Below are positions 25,167-34,891 of a DNA stretch of 64,000 nucleotides, piece after piece (the first letter of the stretch is position 1; every line of letters starts with the position of its first letter). Position numbers and translations under genes: made by a program. The DNA is from an uncultured Lachnospiraceae bacterium (GTDB lineage Bacteria > Bacillota > Clostridia > Lachnospirales > Lachnospiraceae). Location: the NCBI GenBank assembly GCA_900546495.1, contig URDN01000001.1, forward strand, positions 62,001 to 126,000, in the 5' to 3' direction. The notes below the pieces were generated by a model. It was not told the origin of the DNA. It was given only the letters and a program-made list of their open reading frames with translations, and did no database searches.

Positions 25167-26690
25167 TTAGAAAAATTTCCGTTTTTTTACAAGTTCCACA
25201 AACTCATGATTATTTTTGGTCCGGACGAACATGTTCAGGATATTTTCCACTGCCTCATCGGACTTCATGCCATTGAATGCTTTTCGCATAATATAGGTAG
25301 CTTCCTGTTCTTCTTTATCTAAAAGCAGGTCTTCTCTACGTGTTCCGGATTTCACGATGTCGATGGCCGGAAAGATACGTTTCTCAGACAGACGGCGATC
25401 CAGTACAAGCTCCATATTTCCGGTTCCCTTGAACTCCTCATAAACAACATCATCCATCTTACTTCCTGTCTCAACCAGAGCAGTTGCAAGGATTGTCAGA
25501 CTGCCTCCCTCACGCATGTTTCTGGCTGCACCGAAGAATCGTTTTGGCATATGTAATGCCGCAGGATCCAGACCGCCGGATAAAGTACGTCCGCTTGGAG
25601 GAACAACTAAGTTGTACGCTCTTGCCAGACGGGTAATGCTATCCAGGAGGATCATAACGTCCTGTCCATGTTCCACCAGACGTTTTGCACGCTCGATTAC
25701 CATCTCGGATACACGTTTGTGATGCTCCGGAAGCTCATCGAATGTAGAGAAAATAACTTCTACATTATCGCCTTCAATTGCTTCTTTAATATCCGTTACT
25801 TCCTCCGGACGCTCGTCGATCAGCAAAATGATCATATGCATGTCCGGATTATTGGTCTTTACAGCTGTTGCCACTTTTTTCAACAAGGTTGTCTTTCCTG
25901 CCTTCGGCTGAGCAACAATCATACCACGCTGTCCTTTACCAACCGGGGAGATCAGATCCATAATTCGCATGGCTGTCTCATTTGGTTTTGTCTCCAGACG
26001 CAGACGCTCATTCGGAAAGATCGGTGTCAGGTCTTCAAACGGTTTGCGTTTCATTGCCTCATACGGCGGGTAGCCGTTTACGGTACTGACATACAGCAGG
26101 GCACTGAATTTTTCACCCTGAGATTTGATACGTTTATTTCCGCACACAATATCGCCTGTTTTCAAATTGAAACGACGGATTTGAGACGGCGCCACATAGA
26201 CATCATTGTCACCCGGCAGATAATTCTCACAACGGATGAATCCATACCCGTCCGGCATAACCTCCAGTATACCGTTTGCCTGTTCACCACTGTCCAAAGA
26301 AGCTTCATCCTTGCGGATCTGCTCCAGTTCTTCCTCTGTTTTCTTTTCTTCTGCACTGTCAGAAGCATCTCTGTCCTCCCGGCGTACATTGTTTCTGATA
26401 CTGTAACGTCCCGGCTTACGCTCTCTCACATATGTTTTGCCGGCAGGTTTTGTATTTTCTTCTGAACGCTCTTTCGCTTCTGTCTTTTCTTCTATCTTCT
26501 CTTCTGATTTTTTTTCTTCTGTTGTCTTCACTTCTTCTGTCTTTGCCTTTGCCGCCACTTCTTTTTCGTCTTCCTGCAGCATCCGTTCAATGAGATCTGC
26601 CTTCTTTAACGCAGATACTCCTTTTAATCCTCTTGTCTTGGCAAGGTCTTTTAAAACAGCAAGCGATAAGCTCTCGTACTTTTCTCTCAT
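25167..26690 (-). CDS. rho: Transcription termination factor Rho
   Basis: RNA-dependent ATPase hexamer that ends transcription. An N-terminal Rho-N/SAP-like helical domain (about 1-45), then a long Lys/Glu-rich insertion (about 50-125), a cold-shock RNA-binding domain (NGILEVMPDGYGF..., about 140-210), and the ATPase core with Walker A QPKAGKTTLL and the Q/R loops. 507 aa, longer than E. coli Rho (419) because of the charged insertion, which is common in Gram-positive Rho proteins. Start ATG at 26688-26690. Confidence 0.97.
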   Translation of the reverse strand: MREKYESLSLAVLKDLAKTRGLKGVSALKKADLIERMLQEDEKEVAAKAKTEEVKTTEEKKSEEKIEEKTEAKERSEENTKPAGKTYVRERKPGRYSIRNNVRREDRDASDSAEEKKTEEELEQIRKDEASLDSGEQANGILEVMPDGYGFIRCENYLPGDNDVYVAPSQIRRFNLKTGDIVCGNKRIKSQGEKFSALLYVSTVNGYPPYEAMKRKPFEDLTPIFPNERLRLETKPNETAMRIMDLISPVGKGQRGMIVAQPKAGKTTLLKKVATAVKTNNPDMHMIILLIDERPEEVTDIKEAIEGDNVEVIFSTFDELPEHHKRVSEMVIERAKRLVEHGQDVMILLDSITRLARAYNLVVPPSGRTLSGGLDPAALHMPKRFFGAARNMREGGSLTILATALVETGSKMDDVVYEEFKGTGNMELVLDRRLSEKRIFPAIDIVKSGTRREDLLLDKEEQEATYIMRKAFNGMKSDEAVENILNMFVRTKNNHEFVELVKKRKFF

Positions 26691-26917
26691 TTAAAATATA
26701 CCCTCCAGTAAACTATCCGATGTAATTCATTTGGTTCCTGTAATATAAAAGGACTTCTGTCCCGATCAAACTGAAACAAAAACATTTTTAAATATATTAT
26801 AAAAAATGATTCATCCTTGGAATTTCTGTCAGAACCGACACGAATACTTATTAATTTAGTATTATACACCAATTTTAGTTAAATAGAAAGTATTTTTTAT
26901 CAGTATTTTTTCACTGA

Positions 26918-28120
26918 CTATTTTCCGCTCAACACTCGATCCAGCACCTGAGCCAGCGGGTCCATGGCATTCATCGCCTCCTGGAGTGTATTTGTCTGTG
27001 CTCCCACCTCAATCAGCAATGACTTCGGACAGAGATGCATATTGTACCGATAACTTTTCAGATAAATTTTCCTTGTAAAACCCGGATACAATTCTGTCGC
27101 GGCAAGCTGCATTTTCAGAGACATTGCAAGATTATCTTCGATATATGGATTTCTCAGATAATCAATATCTCCGGTTGCTGTCGTTTTGCTTAATCCGTTG
27201 AAAAACATCACCTGCGCCATATCTACGCCATTGATATTTGCCGCCAGACGTGTAGTATCTGCCACACCATCACGATGCAGATCGATCACCACTTCAATGG
27301 AGGGATGCTCCTGCAAAATTTTCTGGATCACAGGTGCTGCCACATTATAGGCATGATCACGATCCGTGTCATATATTCCTGTATCATGCAAAACGTGATA
27401 GCCATATGTATCCTGTAAAAGCTGCGTCAGTCGGTTTCCCACAGCAATCACAGACGTGTTCGGATCTCCCGGTGTGGAATCTGCATAACCTTCAGAGCCA
27501 TGGGTGTGATAGATTAAAATCTGCGGCACATCTTCTGTTGTTTTCTGAATCGTACAATCCTTATTTAACAGGTTTTGCACAACAAGTTGAGAACTGTTAA
27601 TCGTGGTGGATTTATCCACGGTATAATAATGTTGGATCAGATAATCAAAATCATTCAATTTTTCCAGCGATACTGCATTTCCACTATCCACCGCTGCTGT
27701 TGTGGTCGTGTCACCGGATGACACATCATTTTCATCTGACTGTGCATTTTCAGAATCTGTTTGATTTTCAGAAGAATCACTATTTTTCACAGTAGCATCC
27801 ACCGTCTGAGTCTCCTGTGGATCTTTTTTTGTCAGAATCTGATCATAAGACAACTGACTTTCCGACTGCATATCATACATAGTCGTCTCGTCTTCTATCT
27901 GATAAGCAGTCTGTCCCCCATCTCCGGCGGTCAACACCGGCGCATACTGTTTCAACATCAGATAACAGATCTGGTATTGCAGACGGTTCCACAAATTGGT
28001 GTTGCGGACTTCTAATATACAGATCCACAGAAACAGAACGCTGCCAGCCAGCAGCACGCCTGCCGTGATCAAACGTTTTCTTCTTTCTTTTCGCCTTCTT
28101 TTTTTCGTTATTTTCAACAT
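26918..28120 (-). CDS. spoIIP: Stage II sporulation protein P
   Basis: Peptidoglycan amidase/endopeptidase that degrades septal wall during engulfment together with SpoIID and SpoIIM. A basic N-terminus and a membrane anchor (about 18-38) precede a Ser/Thr/Asp-rich spacer (about 95-150) and the catalytic domain with the zinc-ligand motif YHTHGSEGY (about 200-210), a second His in VIDLHRDG, and LIEVGAQTNT near the end. 400 aa. It lies 60 bp after gpr, the same pair as in B. subtilis. Confidence 0.93.
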   Translation of the reverse strand: MLKITKKRRRKERRKRLITAGVLLAGSVLFLWICILEVRNTNLWNRLQYQICYLMLKQYAPVLTAGDGGQTAYQIEDETTMYDMQSESQLSYDQILTKKDPQETQTVDATVKNSDSSENQTDSENAQSDENDVSSGDTTTTAAVDSGNAVSLEKLNDFDYLIQHYYTVDKSTTINSSQLVVQNLLNKDCTIQKTTEDVPQILIYHTHGSEGYADSTPGDPNTSVIAVGNRLTQLLQDTYGYHVLHDTGIYDTDRDHAYNVAAPVIQKILQEHPSIEVVIDLHRDGVADTTRLAANINGVDMAQVMFFNGLSKTTATGDIDYLRNPYIEDNLAMSLKMQLAATELYPGFTRKIYLKSYRYNMHLCPKSLLIEVGAQTNTLQEAMNAMDPLAQVLDRVLSGK

Positions 28121-28180
28121 GTCACATTCCTTTTCCCCGTATATAAGTATATGAAGGACTCCTGCTCTTATGACATGTTT

Positions 28181-29251
28181 TTACCCGCAAAATGCCTGAT
28201 TAATTGCTTCAGAAATTGTATAACTCATACGTTTGATCTCTGCGTCAATGTCTTTTGGTGTCACAAACATATGATTTAACTGTGGAGACAGCAGCTCCCG
28301 GATCAGATTCCGATGTTCTGCTTCTGTCAACTTCCCCCAGGATCTTTTTAACGGTTGCAGGCTTTCTGCATGTGCCAGTTCATCAATTAACGCAGACATG
28401 GAATCATAGACAATCGTTGCAGCTTCTACTACGGTCGGAATACCGATAGCTATCACCGGAATGCCTGTGGTTTCTTTTGTGATGCTATAACGATGATTAC
28501 CGACACCGGAACCGGGATAAATTCCTGTATCTGTAATCTGAATCGTCCGCCCCAGACGTCGAACACTGCGGGCTGCCAGCGCATCCACAACAATCAGATA
28601 ATCTGGCTGTACCTCATGGATAATTCCGGCTATGATCTCCTGACTTTCCATCCCGGTCTGTGCCATAACGCCGGGTACAATGGCACTGATAGACTGCACC
28701 TGTTCATTTTCATACGCCCGTCTGCCAAATTCTTTTATGATGTGTCGGGTAATATACAGATTGTCTGCCACCTGTGGTCCTAAGGCATCTGGTGTCACCA
28801 GACGGTTTCCAAGTCCTGCTATCAAAATTGAAGTACCGATTTCTTCTTTTTTATCAGTATTTTGATTCTCTTCGTCAAAATGTGTGCATCCCTTCCTTTC
28901 TTTATTCTCCGAATCCACTCGAATCTCTGATTCTTTCTGCTTCTGCGCACCTCTTTTTCCCCTGTCACCCACAGGAATCAGTTCTTTCAAAATCTCCGCC
29001 AATCGCTTCGATATCTCCCGATGATAGTCCTCATCATCCTCGCTCATTTCCGCCGCTTCTAAGGTAATATAAGTTCCTTTCGGCTTTCCCATCTGCTTTG
29101 CACCATTTTCGGTTGTAATCCGCACAGTTACAATGTGAATCTGTTCCTCCTCGTAATCTTCTTCCGTGACAGTAATCCCTTTTGCTTCTTCCTGTGCCTT
29201 TGCAATCCGCTCATTTTCCTCTACCGCAAGGTCCGTTCTGACTTCAAACAT
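28181..29251 (-). CDS. gpr: Germination protease Gpr (spore protease)
   Basis: Degrades small acid-soluble proteins when spores germinate; made as a zymogen and belongs to aspartate-type peptidase family A25. The N-terminal VRTDLAVEE, then AGLGNRLVTPDALGP, and the central region DALAARS...GSGVGNHR are diagnostic. A Lys/Glu-rich insertion of about 40 residues (roughly 95-138) separates the first beta unit from the AGLGN segment and is unlike the B. subtilis protein. 356 aa. It diverges from rpsT and precedes spoIIP, conserved Firmicutes order. Expected to be read by forespore sigma factors, though no such promoter was identified. Confidence 0.94.
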   Translation of the reverse strand: MFEVRTDLAVEENERIAKAQEEAKGITVTEEDYEEEQIHIVTVRITTENGAKQMGKPKGTYITLEAAEMSEDDEDYHREISKRLAEILKELIPVGDRGKRGAQKQKESEIRVDSENKERKGCTHFDEENQNTDKKEEIGTSILIAGLGNRLVTPDALGPQVADNLYITRHIIKEFGRRAYENEQVQSISAIVPGVMAQTGMESQEIIAGIIHEVQPDYLIVVDALAARSVRRLGRTIQITDTGIYPGSGVGNHRYSITKETTGIPVIAIGIPTVVEAATIVYDSMSALIDELAHAESLQPLKRSWGKLTEAEHRNLIRELLSPQLNHMFVTPKDIDAEIKRMSYTISEAINQAFCG

Positions 29252-29342
29252 ACAAAAAATACCCCAACTTTTCTAAATAATCCTAGTATTTCAAAAAATG
29301 CAAACAATTATACCAATTTTTTCATTTTTTTCGGTTTTTCTA

Positions 29343-29371
29343 TTGACAATTCCTATTTTTGACCCTATAAT
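29343..29371 (+). promoter_or_regulatory. Consensus sigma-A promoter of rpsT
   Basis: Plus-strand -35 TTGACA (29343-29348), 17-nt spacer, -10 TATAAT (29366-29371): an exact match to consensus. Confidence 0.92.
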
Positions 29372-29456
29372 ACATGAGTATGTTTACATTAGTTCGTCCG
29401 TGTCCGGCTTTAATGTAACAATCATTTAAGAATTCTCAGCATGGGAGGTGTACAGA

Positions 29457-29720
29457 TTGGCTAACATTAAATCAGCAAAGAAAAGAATCTTAGTTGCGCA
29501 GACAAAGACAGAAAAAAATAAATCTATCCGTTCTTCAGTGAAAACAGCTATTAAGAAAGTAGAGGCAGCTGTTGCAGCAAATAATAAAGAAGCAGCTACT
29601 ACAGCATTAGTATCCGCTACTTCCGTTATCAGCAAAGCTGAATCCAAAGGTGTTTATCACAAAAACAATGCTTCCAGAAAAATTGCTCGTTTAGCAAAAT
29701 TAGTAAATAGCATTGCGTAA
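29457..29720 (+). CDS. rpsT: 30S ribosomal protein S20 (TTG start)
   Basis: 87-residue small-subunit protein that binds 16S rRNA. Family proteins begin MANIKSAKKR, which places the start at the TTG at 29457-29459; GGGAGG lies 8 nt ahead. The in-frame GTG at 29448 is inside the ribosome site. The weak TTG start resembles E. coli S20, which also starts at a non-ATG codon (UUG) and is translationally autoregulated; whether the same control applies here is an inference. Consensus promoter and own terminator. Confidence 0.96.
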   Translation: MANIKSAKKRILVAQTKTEKNKSIRSSVKTAIKKVEAAVAANNKEAATTALVSATSVISKAESKGVYHKNNASRKIARLAKLVNSIA

Positions 29721-29746
29721 CAAGTGCGAATAAATACGAATTAATA

Positions 29747-29784
29747 AAGAACAATTGGTGCCGTCATACCAGTTGTTCTTTTTT
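29747..29784 (+). terminator. Terminator after rpsT
   Basis: 12-bp stem with one wobble (29747-29758 with 29769-29780) followed by a T run. Confidence 0.9.
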
Positions 29785-29840
29785 GTTTTAGCTTTTTCCT
29801 TATCATTCATTCACAGAAAAAACTAAGACTATTTTACTAT

Positions 29841-29888
29841 GAAATAAAAATTGTCACACAGACAGCTTCCACTACTGTCCATGTGACA
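29841..29888 (-). terminator. Terminator of the trp operon
   Basis: 14-bp stem (29852-29865 with 29875-29888); two mismatches in the plus reading are G-U wobbles in the minus transcript. A T-rich tract follows. A CTTTTTT on the other side may also serve rpsT. Confidence 0.8.
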
Positions 29889-29963
29889 CTCTTTTTTATT
29901 CCTAATACTATTAGTTATTATATCAGATAGCATCAAAACGGCACTGATATATTTTTTCACTGG

Positions 29964-30977
29964 CTACTTCGTATAATTCACCAAATTTTCCAGCACTTCT
30001 GCTGCTTTTCCAGAATCAATCGCTTCTTTTGCAAGGATAATTCCATTGGCAATACTGTCTGCTTTTCCACTGATATAGAGTGCTGCTCCTGCGTTCAGCA
30101 ACACAATTTCACGTTTTGCACCCTGCTCCTGTCCCGACAGGACAGCTTTTGTAATTTCCGCATTTTCTGCTGCGGTTCCGCCCTGCAGTTCTGCCAGATC
30201 TACCGTCTTAAATCCAAAATCTTCCGGTGTGATTTCATATGTTTTTACAGCTCCATCTTTTAATTCGGATACAACAGTCTTTGTACTCAGTGTGATCTCA
30301 TCCATGTGATCTCTGCCGCTGACAACCAATGCCCGTTTTACACCAAGCTGCCCCATAACATTTGCAATGGTCTCTGTCAGAGACGGATCATAAACGCCCA
30401 CTACCATACCTTTTGCTCCGGACGGATTTGCCAGGGGGCCAAGGATATTAAACACCGTACGGATTCCAATTTCGCTTCGCGCCTGTCCTACAAACCGCAT
30501 GGATTTATTGAAGGTCTGAGCAAACATAAATCCTATGCCGACTTCATCCACGCAGGCTTCTACTTTTTTCGGCTCCATCATGATATTTACGCCAAGCTGT
30601 TCCAATACGTCACCGGCACCGCTCTTACTTGAAATAGAACGATTGCCGTGTTTGGCCACAGGAACTCCGGCTGCTGCCGTTACAATAGCAGATGTAGTAG
30701 AAATGTTGAAAGAATAGGTAGTATCTCCACCGGTTCCCACCAGATCAATAAAATTGTCAGAATGCGGATGAATGTGCTCTGCCTTATCTGCCAACACAGA
30801 AGCAAAACCAACGATTTCGTCAATGGTCTCGCCTTTCATGCGTAATCCGGTCAAAAATGCCCCGATCTGTGCCTGTGTGGCTGCGCCTGTCAGAAGAAGT
30901 TCCATCACTTCTCCTGCCTCTGCGCAGGTCAGATTTTGTCTGTCTGCTACTCTCTGTATTGCCTGTTTCATATCCAT
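29964..30977 (-). CDS. trpD: Anthranilate phosphoribosyltransferase
   Basis: Transfers phosphoribose from PRPP to anthranilate. PRPP and metal site: DLVGTGGD (about 80) and HGNRSISSKSGAGD (about 108), both clear. 337 aa from the start at 30975-30977, which has AGGAG about 10 nt upstream; an alternative Met two codons on is possible. It is the last gene of the operon, after trpA, with a 142-bp gap, whereas trpD normally follows trpG. The glutamine amidotransferase trpG is a separate gene upstream, not fused. Confidence 0.96.
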   Translation of the reverse strand: MDMKQAIQRVADRQNLTCAEAGEVMELLLTGAATQAQIGAFLTGLRMKGETIDEIVGFASVLADKAEHIHPHSDNFIDLVGTGGDTTYSFNISTTSAIVTAAAGVPVAKHGNRSISSKSGAGDVLEQLGVNIMMEPKKVEACVDEVGIGFMFAQTFNKSMRFVGQARSEIGIRTVFNILGPLANPSGAKGMVVGVYDPSLTETIANVMGQLGVKRALVVSGRDHMDEITLSTKTVVSELKDGAVKTYEITPEDFGFKTVDLAELQGGTAAENAEITKAVLSGQEQGAKREIVLLNAGAALYISGKADSIANGIILAKEAIDSGKAAEVLENLVNYTK

Positions 30978-31119
30978 AATACTGATACTCCTTTTTACAA
31001 CCAACTGCTCATAAATCTGTTCTTTTACAGATAGAGACCTGTTTTTCTTCCGTTCATCTTTATAATTTCGTATATCTGCAAAACTTATGAGCTTAAAATA
31101 TTTTTCTACTTTAACTTGT

Positions 31120-31908
31120 TTACTTCAACTCTGTCTTAAAAGTCTGAATGTATTCTTTTGCCACATCCAGATCATACTGATTTTCTTCCATCAGATTGAT
31201 GAAATGGGAACCAACAATTGCTCCGTCAATAATGTCTCTCATCGGCTCCACATCTGCTGCGGTACGAATACCAAATCCCATCATGATTGGAATCTGCGCC
31301 TGCTCTTTTACGGATTTCAGATAAGAAATTACTTCTTTATGAAAGTTTGCACCCTGACCGGTAACACCCATGGAAGATACACAGTATACAAATCCTTTTG
31401 CATCTTTTAAAATCTCTGGAATTCGTTTGCCGGATACCGGTGCTACCAGCTGGATTAAAATGGTTGCATCCTGTTTTGCCAGTGCATCTTTCAATGGCTG
31501 CTGCTCTTCCAGCGGAAGATCCGGAATGATCAGTCCATCAACGCCAACTTCGGCACATTTTTCAGCAAATTTATCCAATCCATAATGAAATACTGTGTTG
31601 TAATACATCATAAATACGATCGGCAGTTCGCAGCCATCTTTCCGTACGCTTTCTACCAGATCGAAGCACTTGCGTAGGCTGGTTCCTTTTAAAATAGAAC
31701 GATAGGACGCATCCTGAATGATCGGACCATCTGCCGCCGGATCCGAAAACGGAATACCAAGTTCCAGAATATCCAGTCCTGCCTCTTCCTGTGCACGGAT
31801 CAGTTTCGCACAATGTTCCATATCCGGAAGTCCTGCAGTAATATATGTGATAAATGCTTTTTCGTTTTTTTCCTGTAAGGTCTGTAATTTTTTTTCTATA
31901 CGGTTCAT
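31120..31908 (-). CDS. trpA: Tryptophan synthase alpha subunit
   Basis: Cleaves indole-3-glycerol phosphate to indole and glyceraldehyde 3-phosphate. The catalytic Glu (LELGIPFSDP, near residue 50) and Asp (in SDPAADGP, near 60) are present, with the phosphate-binding GFGI region near 213. 262 aa. Follows trpB by 106 bp. Confidence 0.97.
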   Translation of the reverse strand: MNRIEKKLQTLQEKNEKAFITYITAGLPDMEHCAKLIRAQEEAGLDILELGIPFSDPAADGPIIQDASYRSILKGTSLRKCFDLVESVRKDGCELPIVFMMYYNTVFHYGLDKFAEKCAEVGVDGLIIPDLPLEEQQPLKDALAKQDATILIQLVAPVSGKRIPEILKDAKGFVYCVSSMGVTGQGANFHKEVISYLKSVKEQAQIPIMMGFGIRTAADVEPMRDIIDGAIVGSHFINLMEENQYDLDVAKEYIQTFKTELK

Positions 31909-32014
31909 GATCTTCTACTCCAATTTATTTTTCCTTGATTGCTTCATTGATTCATTTTGCGGTTTACTGCATTAACATTATATTTTTTAATTTTGTCATC
32001 TTTCTGGTCAATGA

Positions 32015-33205
32015 TTAGTTCAGATAACCTTTTCCTGCCAGATAATTTGCAATAGTATTGACATCTTTGTCACCACGTCCGGACAGACACACGATCATGG
32101 ACTGCTCCGGTGTCATTTCTTTTGCTTTTTTGAAGGCATAAGCCATCGCGTGTGCGCTCTCAATCGCCGGAATGATGCCTTCCAGTTCGCAAAGTTCCAT
32201 CAGTGCATCCATGGCCTCTGTATCTGTAATAGACACGTACTGTGCTCTGCCGCTGTCACGTAGATATGCATGTTCTGGACCTACTCCCGGGTAATCCAGT
32301 CCGGCTGAAATAGAATGTGCCAGCTGAATATTGCCATCCTCGTCCTGCAGCAGATAAGAACGCATACCATGCAGGGTTCCCGGCTCGCCAAGCGGCATTG
32401 CTGCTGCATGTTTACCTGTTTCGATACCAAGTCCGGCTGCCTCTACACCGATGAGTTCCACGTCTTTTTCATCGATAAATTCTGCAAACATTCCAATGGA
32501 GTTGGAACCACCACCCACGCAGGCCATAACTACATCCGGAAGTTTTCCTTCCACCTCATAATGCTGTACTTTTGCCTCTTTACTGATGACGCGCTGAAAT
32601 TCTTTGACCATCTTCGGATATGGGTACGGGCCTACCGCAGAACCAATGATGTAAAAAGTATCCTCTGCTGTTTTTGCCCATGTACGGATTGCCTCATTTG
32701 TAGCATCTTTTAAGGTATTGCTGCCGGATTCCACACTGACAACTTTTGCACCAAGCATTTCCATACGCATTACGTTTAAGGCCTGACGCTCAATATCCTC
32801 TTTTCCCATGTAAACAGTGCATTCCATGTCAAACAATGCAGCACCGGTTGCAGTTGCCACGCCGTGCTGGCCTGCTCCTGTCTCTGCGATGACTTTTTTC
32901 TTGCCCATACGTTTTGCCAGCAGGATCTGACCGATAACGTTGTTGATCTTGTGTGCACCGGTATGGTTTAAATCTTCACGTTTCAGATAAATCTTTGTAC
33001 CATATTTTTTGCTGAGACGTTCTGCATAATACAGTGGTGTCTCACGTCCTACGTACTGTTTCAGATAATAGTTGTACTGAGCGATGAACTCCGGATTTTT
33101 GATGGCTTCCTCAAAGGCATCATCCAGTTCCTCTAATGTATTCATTAATGACTCGGACACATACTGTCCGCCAAATTCTCCATAATATGTATTTTTCTTA
33201 CTCAT
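32015..33205 (-). CDS. trpB: Tryptophan synthase beta subunit
   Basis: PLP enzyme that joins indole and serine. The PLP-binding lysine is in THTGAHKINN-type sequence (here NHTGAHKINN, near residue 88), and the glycine-rich phosphate loop GGGSNSIG is near residue 231. 396 aa, the TrpB1 form that pairs with TrpA. Follows trpF. Confidence 0.97.
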   Translation of the reverse strand: MSKKNTYYGEFGGQYVSESLMNTLEELDDAFEEAIKNPEFIAQYNYYLKQYVGRETPLYYAERLSKKYGTKIYLKREDLNHTGAHKINNVIGQILLAKRMGKKKVIAETGAGQHGVATATGAALFDMECTVYMGKEDIERQALNVMRMEMLGAKVVSVESGSNTLKDATNEAIRTWAKTAEDTFYIIGSAVGPYPYPKMVKEFQRVISKEAKVQHYEVEGKLPDVVMACVGGGSNSIGMFAEFIDEKDVELIGVEAAGLGIETGKHAAAMPLGEPGTLHGMRSYLLQDEDGNIQLAHSISAGLDYPGVGPEHAYLRDSGRAQYVSITDTEAMDALMELCELEGIIPAIESAHAMAYAFKKAKEMTPEQSMIVCLSGRGDKDVNTIANYLAGKGYLN

Positions 33206-33288
33206 ATTTTTTTACCTTTCCTGTCTTTCTCAACTGTTACTTTTCGTTTTTTCATCAAATTATCGAAAAGATACCATTTTAATTACTT

Positions 33289-33924
33289 TTAACATTGCTT
33301 TACGGCTGTAATAAATTTCCGGATCAAATCTGTGTCTTTGACTCCGTTTCGTTCCACGCCACTGCTTACATCCACCACATCCGGATGGAGCATACAGATT
33401 CCGTTTTGCACGTTTTCTATATTCAAACCGCCTGCTAAAACAAACTGGCGATTCACTCTTTTTAATTTTTCCGGAAATACAAATGTTTTTTCTTCCGCTT
33501 CCCATCCAAAGGTTTTGCCGGAACCATATTCAGCCCCATCTACCACATAACCGCTGATGTTTGGTGCCTGCACAAACAGCTCTTCTGCATTTACATCTGA
33601 ACTTCCAGAGATATTTACCGCCTGCCACAACGCCAGACCTCCATCTGACTGACAGTCTGCCGGAATTGTTCCGTGAATCTGGATCAGATCAAATCCCATA
33701 TCATTGAGTCGTTTTACTTCTTCTTTGGAAGGACTGACGCATACTGCAACGGACTGGATATTCGGATTTTTCTTCAATTGTCTTAGCAGTTTTTCTGCTT
33801 TTTCATAGCCGACATTTCGTTTGCTTTTTTCAAAGAAGACAACTCCTGCATAATCGGCACCGTATGCATTCACTGCTTCAATGTCCTCCGGTCTGCTCAA
33901 ACCACATATCTTTACTTTCGCCAT
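33289..33924 (-). CDS. trpF: Phosphoribosylanthranilate isomerase
   Basis: Amadori rearrangement of phosphoribosylanthranilate. Catalytic Cys in KICGLSRPED (near residue 6) and catalytic Asp in GYVVDG (near 127) are seen, and AGGLN and VSSGVE close the barrel. 211 aa from ATG 33922-33924; a GTG three codons upstream is too close to the ribosome site. It is a separate gene, not fused to trpC. Confidence 0.95.
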   Translation of the reverse strand: MAKVKICGLSRPEDIEAVNAYGADYAGVVFFEKSKRNVGYEKAEKLLRQLKKNPNIQSVAVCVSPSKEEVKRLNDMGFDLIQIHGTIPADCQSDGGLALWQAVNISGSSDVNAEELFVQAPNISGYVVDGAEYGSGKTFGWEAEEKTFVFPEKLKRVNRQFVLAGGLNIENVQNGICMLHPDVVDVSSGVERNGVKDTDLIRKFITAVKQC

Positions 33925-34027
33925 ATCTTTCACGCTTCCTGTAACATTTTAACGTTTCATTTCCAATCTGCTTTTATCCATTACTTACACCCAATTTTAA
34001 AAACAGTCGTTTTTTAACATCTGTCTG

Positions 34028-34801
34028 TTACAGTGCTTTCCAGTGTTTTGCAAGTTCCTGCGGATTCGCAGATTCCATAAAGGCCCGACCGATCAAAAAT
34101 GCATCCACACAGCATTCATTCAGGTATTTCACATCCTCATCTGATACGATACCGCTCTCTGCCACGAAAATTCTGTCATCCGGAACCATCTTGCTCAATC
34201 GTTTTGTGGTGTCCAATTTAATGGAAAAATCTCTGAGATCCCGGTTATTGACACCAACGATTTTTGCTCCACAGTTCAATGCCCGATCCATCTGTTCTTC
34301 GGTATGGGCTTCAAATAATGCATCCAGCCCAAGTTCTGTGGTCAGCTGATAAAAATCTCGCAGCTGAACATCATCCAAAATTCCAGTGATCAAAAGGATT
34401 GCATTTGCCCCGATTGCTTTTGCCTCATAAAACTGATATTCATCGATCATGAAGTCTTTTCTTAAAATTGGAAGCGGTGAAATCTCCCGGATCTCTTTCA
34501 GGTAATCCACATTTCCAAGGAAGTGATCTTCTTCTGTCAGGCAGGAAATACAGTCTACCGAAGCATTGTATTCATCAATCCGCTTGGTCAGATCAATCTG
34601 ACTGGTAATGTTTCCAAGGCTTGGAGAAGCTTTTTTGAATTCTCCAATGATGGATATTCCCGGTTTTGCAAGTCCTTCGTAAAAACTTGCCGGATGTGCC
34701 TCGCACTGTTCTGCCAGTTTTCGCATCTCCGCCGGTGAAATACGAGATTTGTGTTCCACCAAACGTACTTTTTTGTCTTCCACGATCTTATCTAATATCA
34801 T
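34028..34801 (-). CDS. trpC: Indole-3-glycerol phosphate synthase
   Basis: Closes the indole ring. Signature IIGEFKKASPSLG carries a catalytic Lys near residue 53; RKDFMIDEYQ holds the second Lys near 110; NNRDL and SESGI-type (here VAESGIV) motifs follow. 257 aa from ATG 34799-34801, preceded by AGAGG. A TTG five codons upstream overlaps that ribosome site and is rejected. Confidence 0.96.
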   Translation of the reverse strand: MILDKIVEDKKVRLVEHKSRISPAEMRKLAEQCEAHPASFYEGLAKPGISIIGEFKKASPSLGNITSQIDLTKRIDEYNASVDCISCLTEEDHFLGNVDYLKEIREISPLPILRKDFMIDEYQFYEAKAIGANAILLITGILDDVQLRDFYQLTTELGLDALFEAHTEEQMDRALNCGAKIVGVNNRDLRDFSIKLDTTKRLSKMVPDDRIFVAESGIVSDEDVKYLNECCVDAFLIGRAFMESANPQELAKHWKAL

Positions 34802-34891
34802 ATTGGTTCCTCTCAATTAACAATTTATTTGATTCACTTTTTTACTTCATCTATTTGTGTTATTTATTTTTATCTTTCATGCGCTTTTATT

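Noticed and set aside
25668..26465. Plus-strand open frame of 265 codons
   Set aside because: Antisense to rho; composition typical of a complementary-strand shadow.
26861..26900. TATAAT-like -10 upstream of rho
   Set aside because: No acceptable -35 at the right distance; too weak to list as a promoter.
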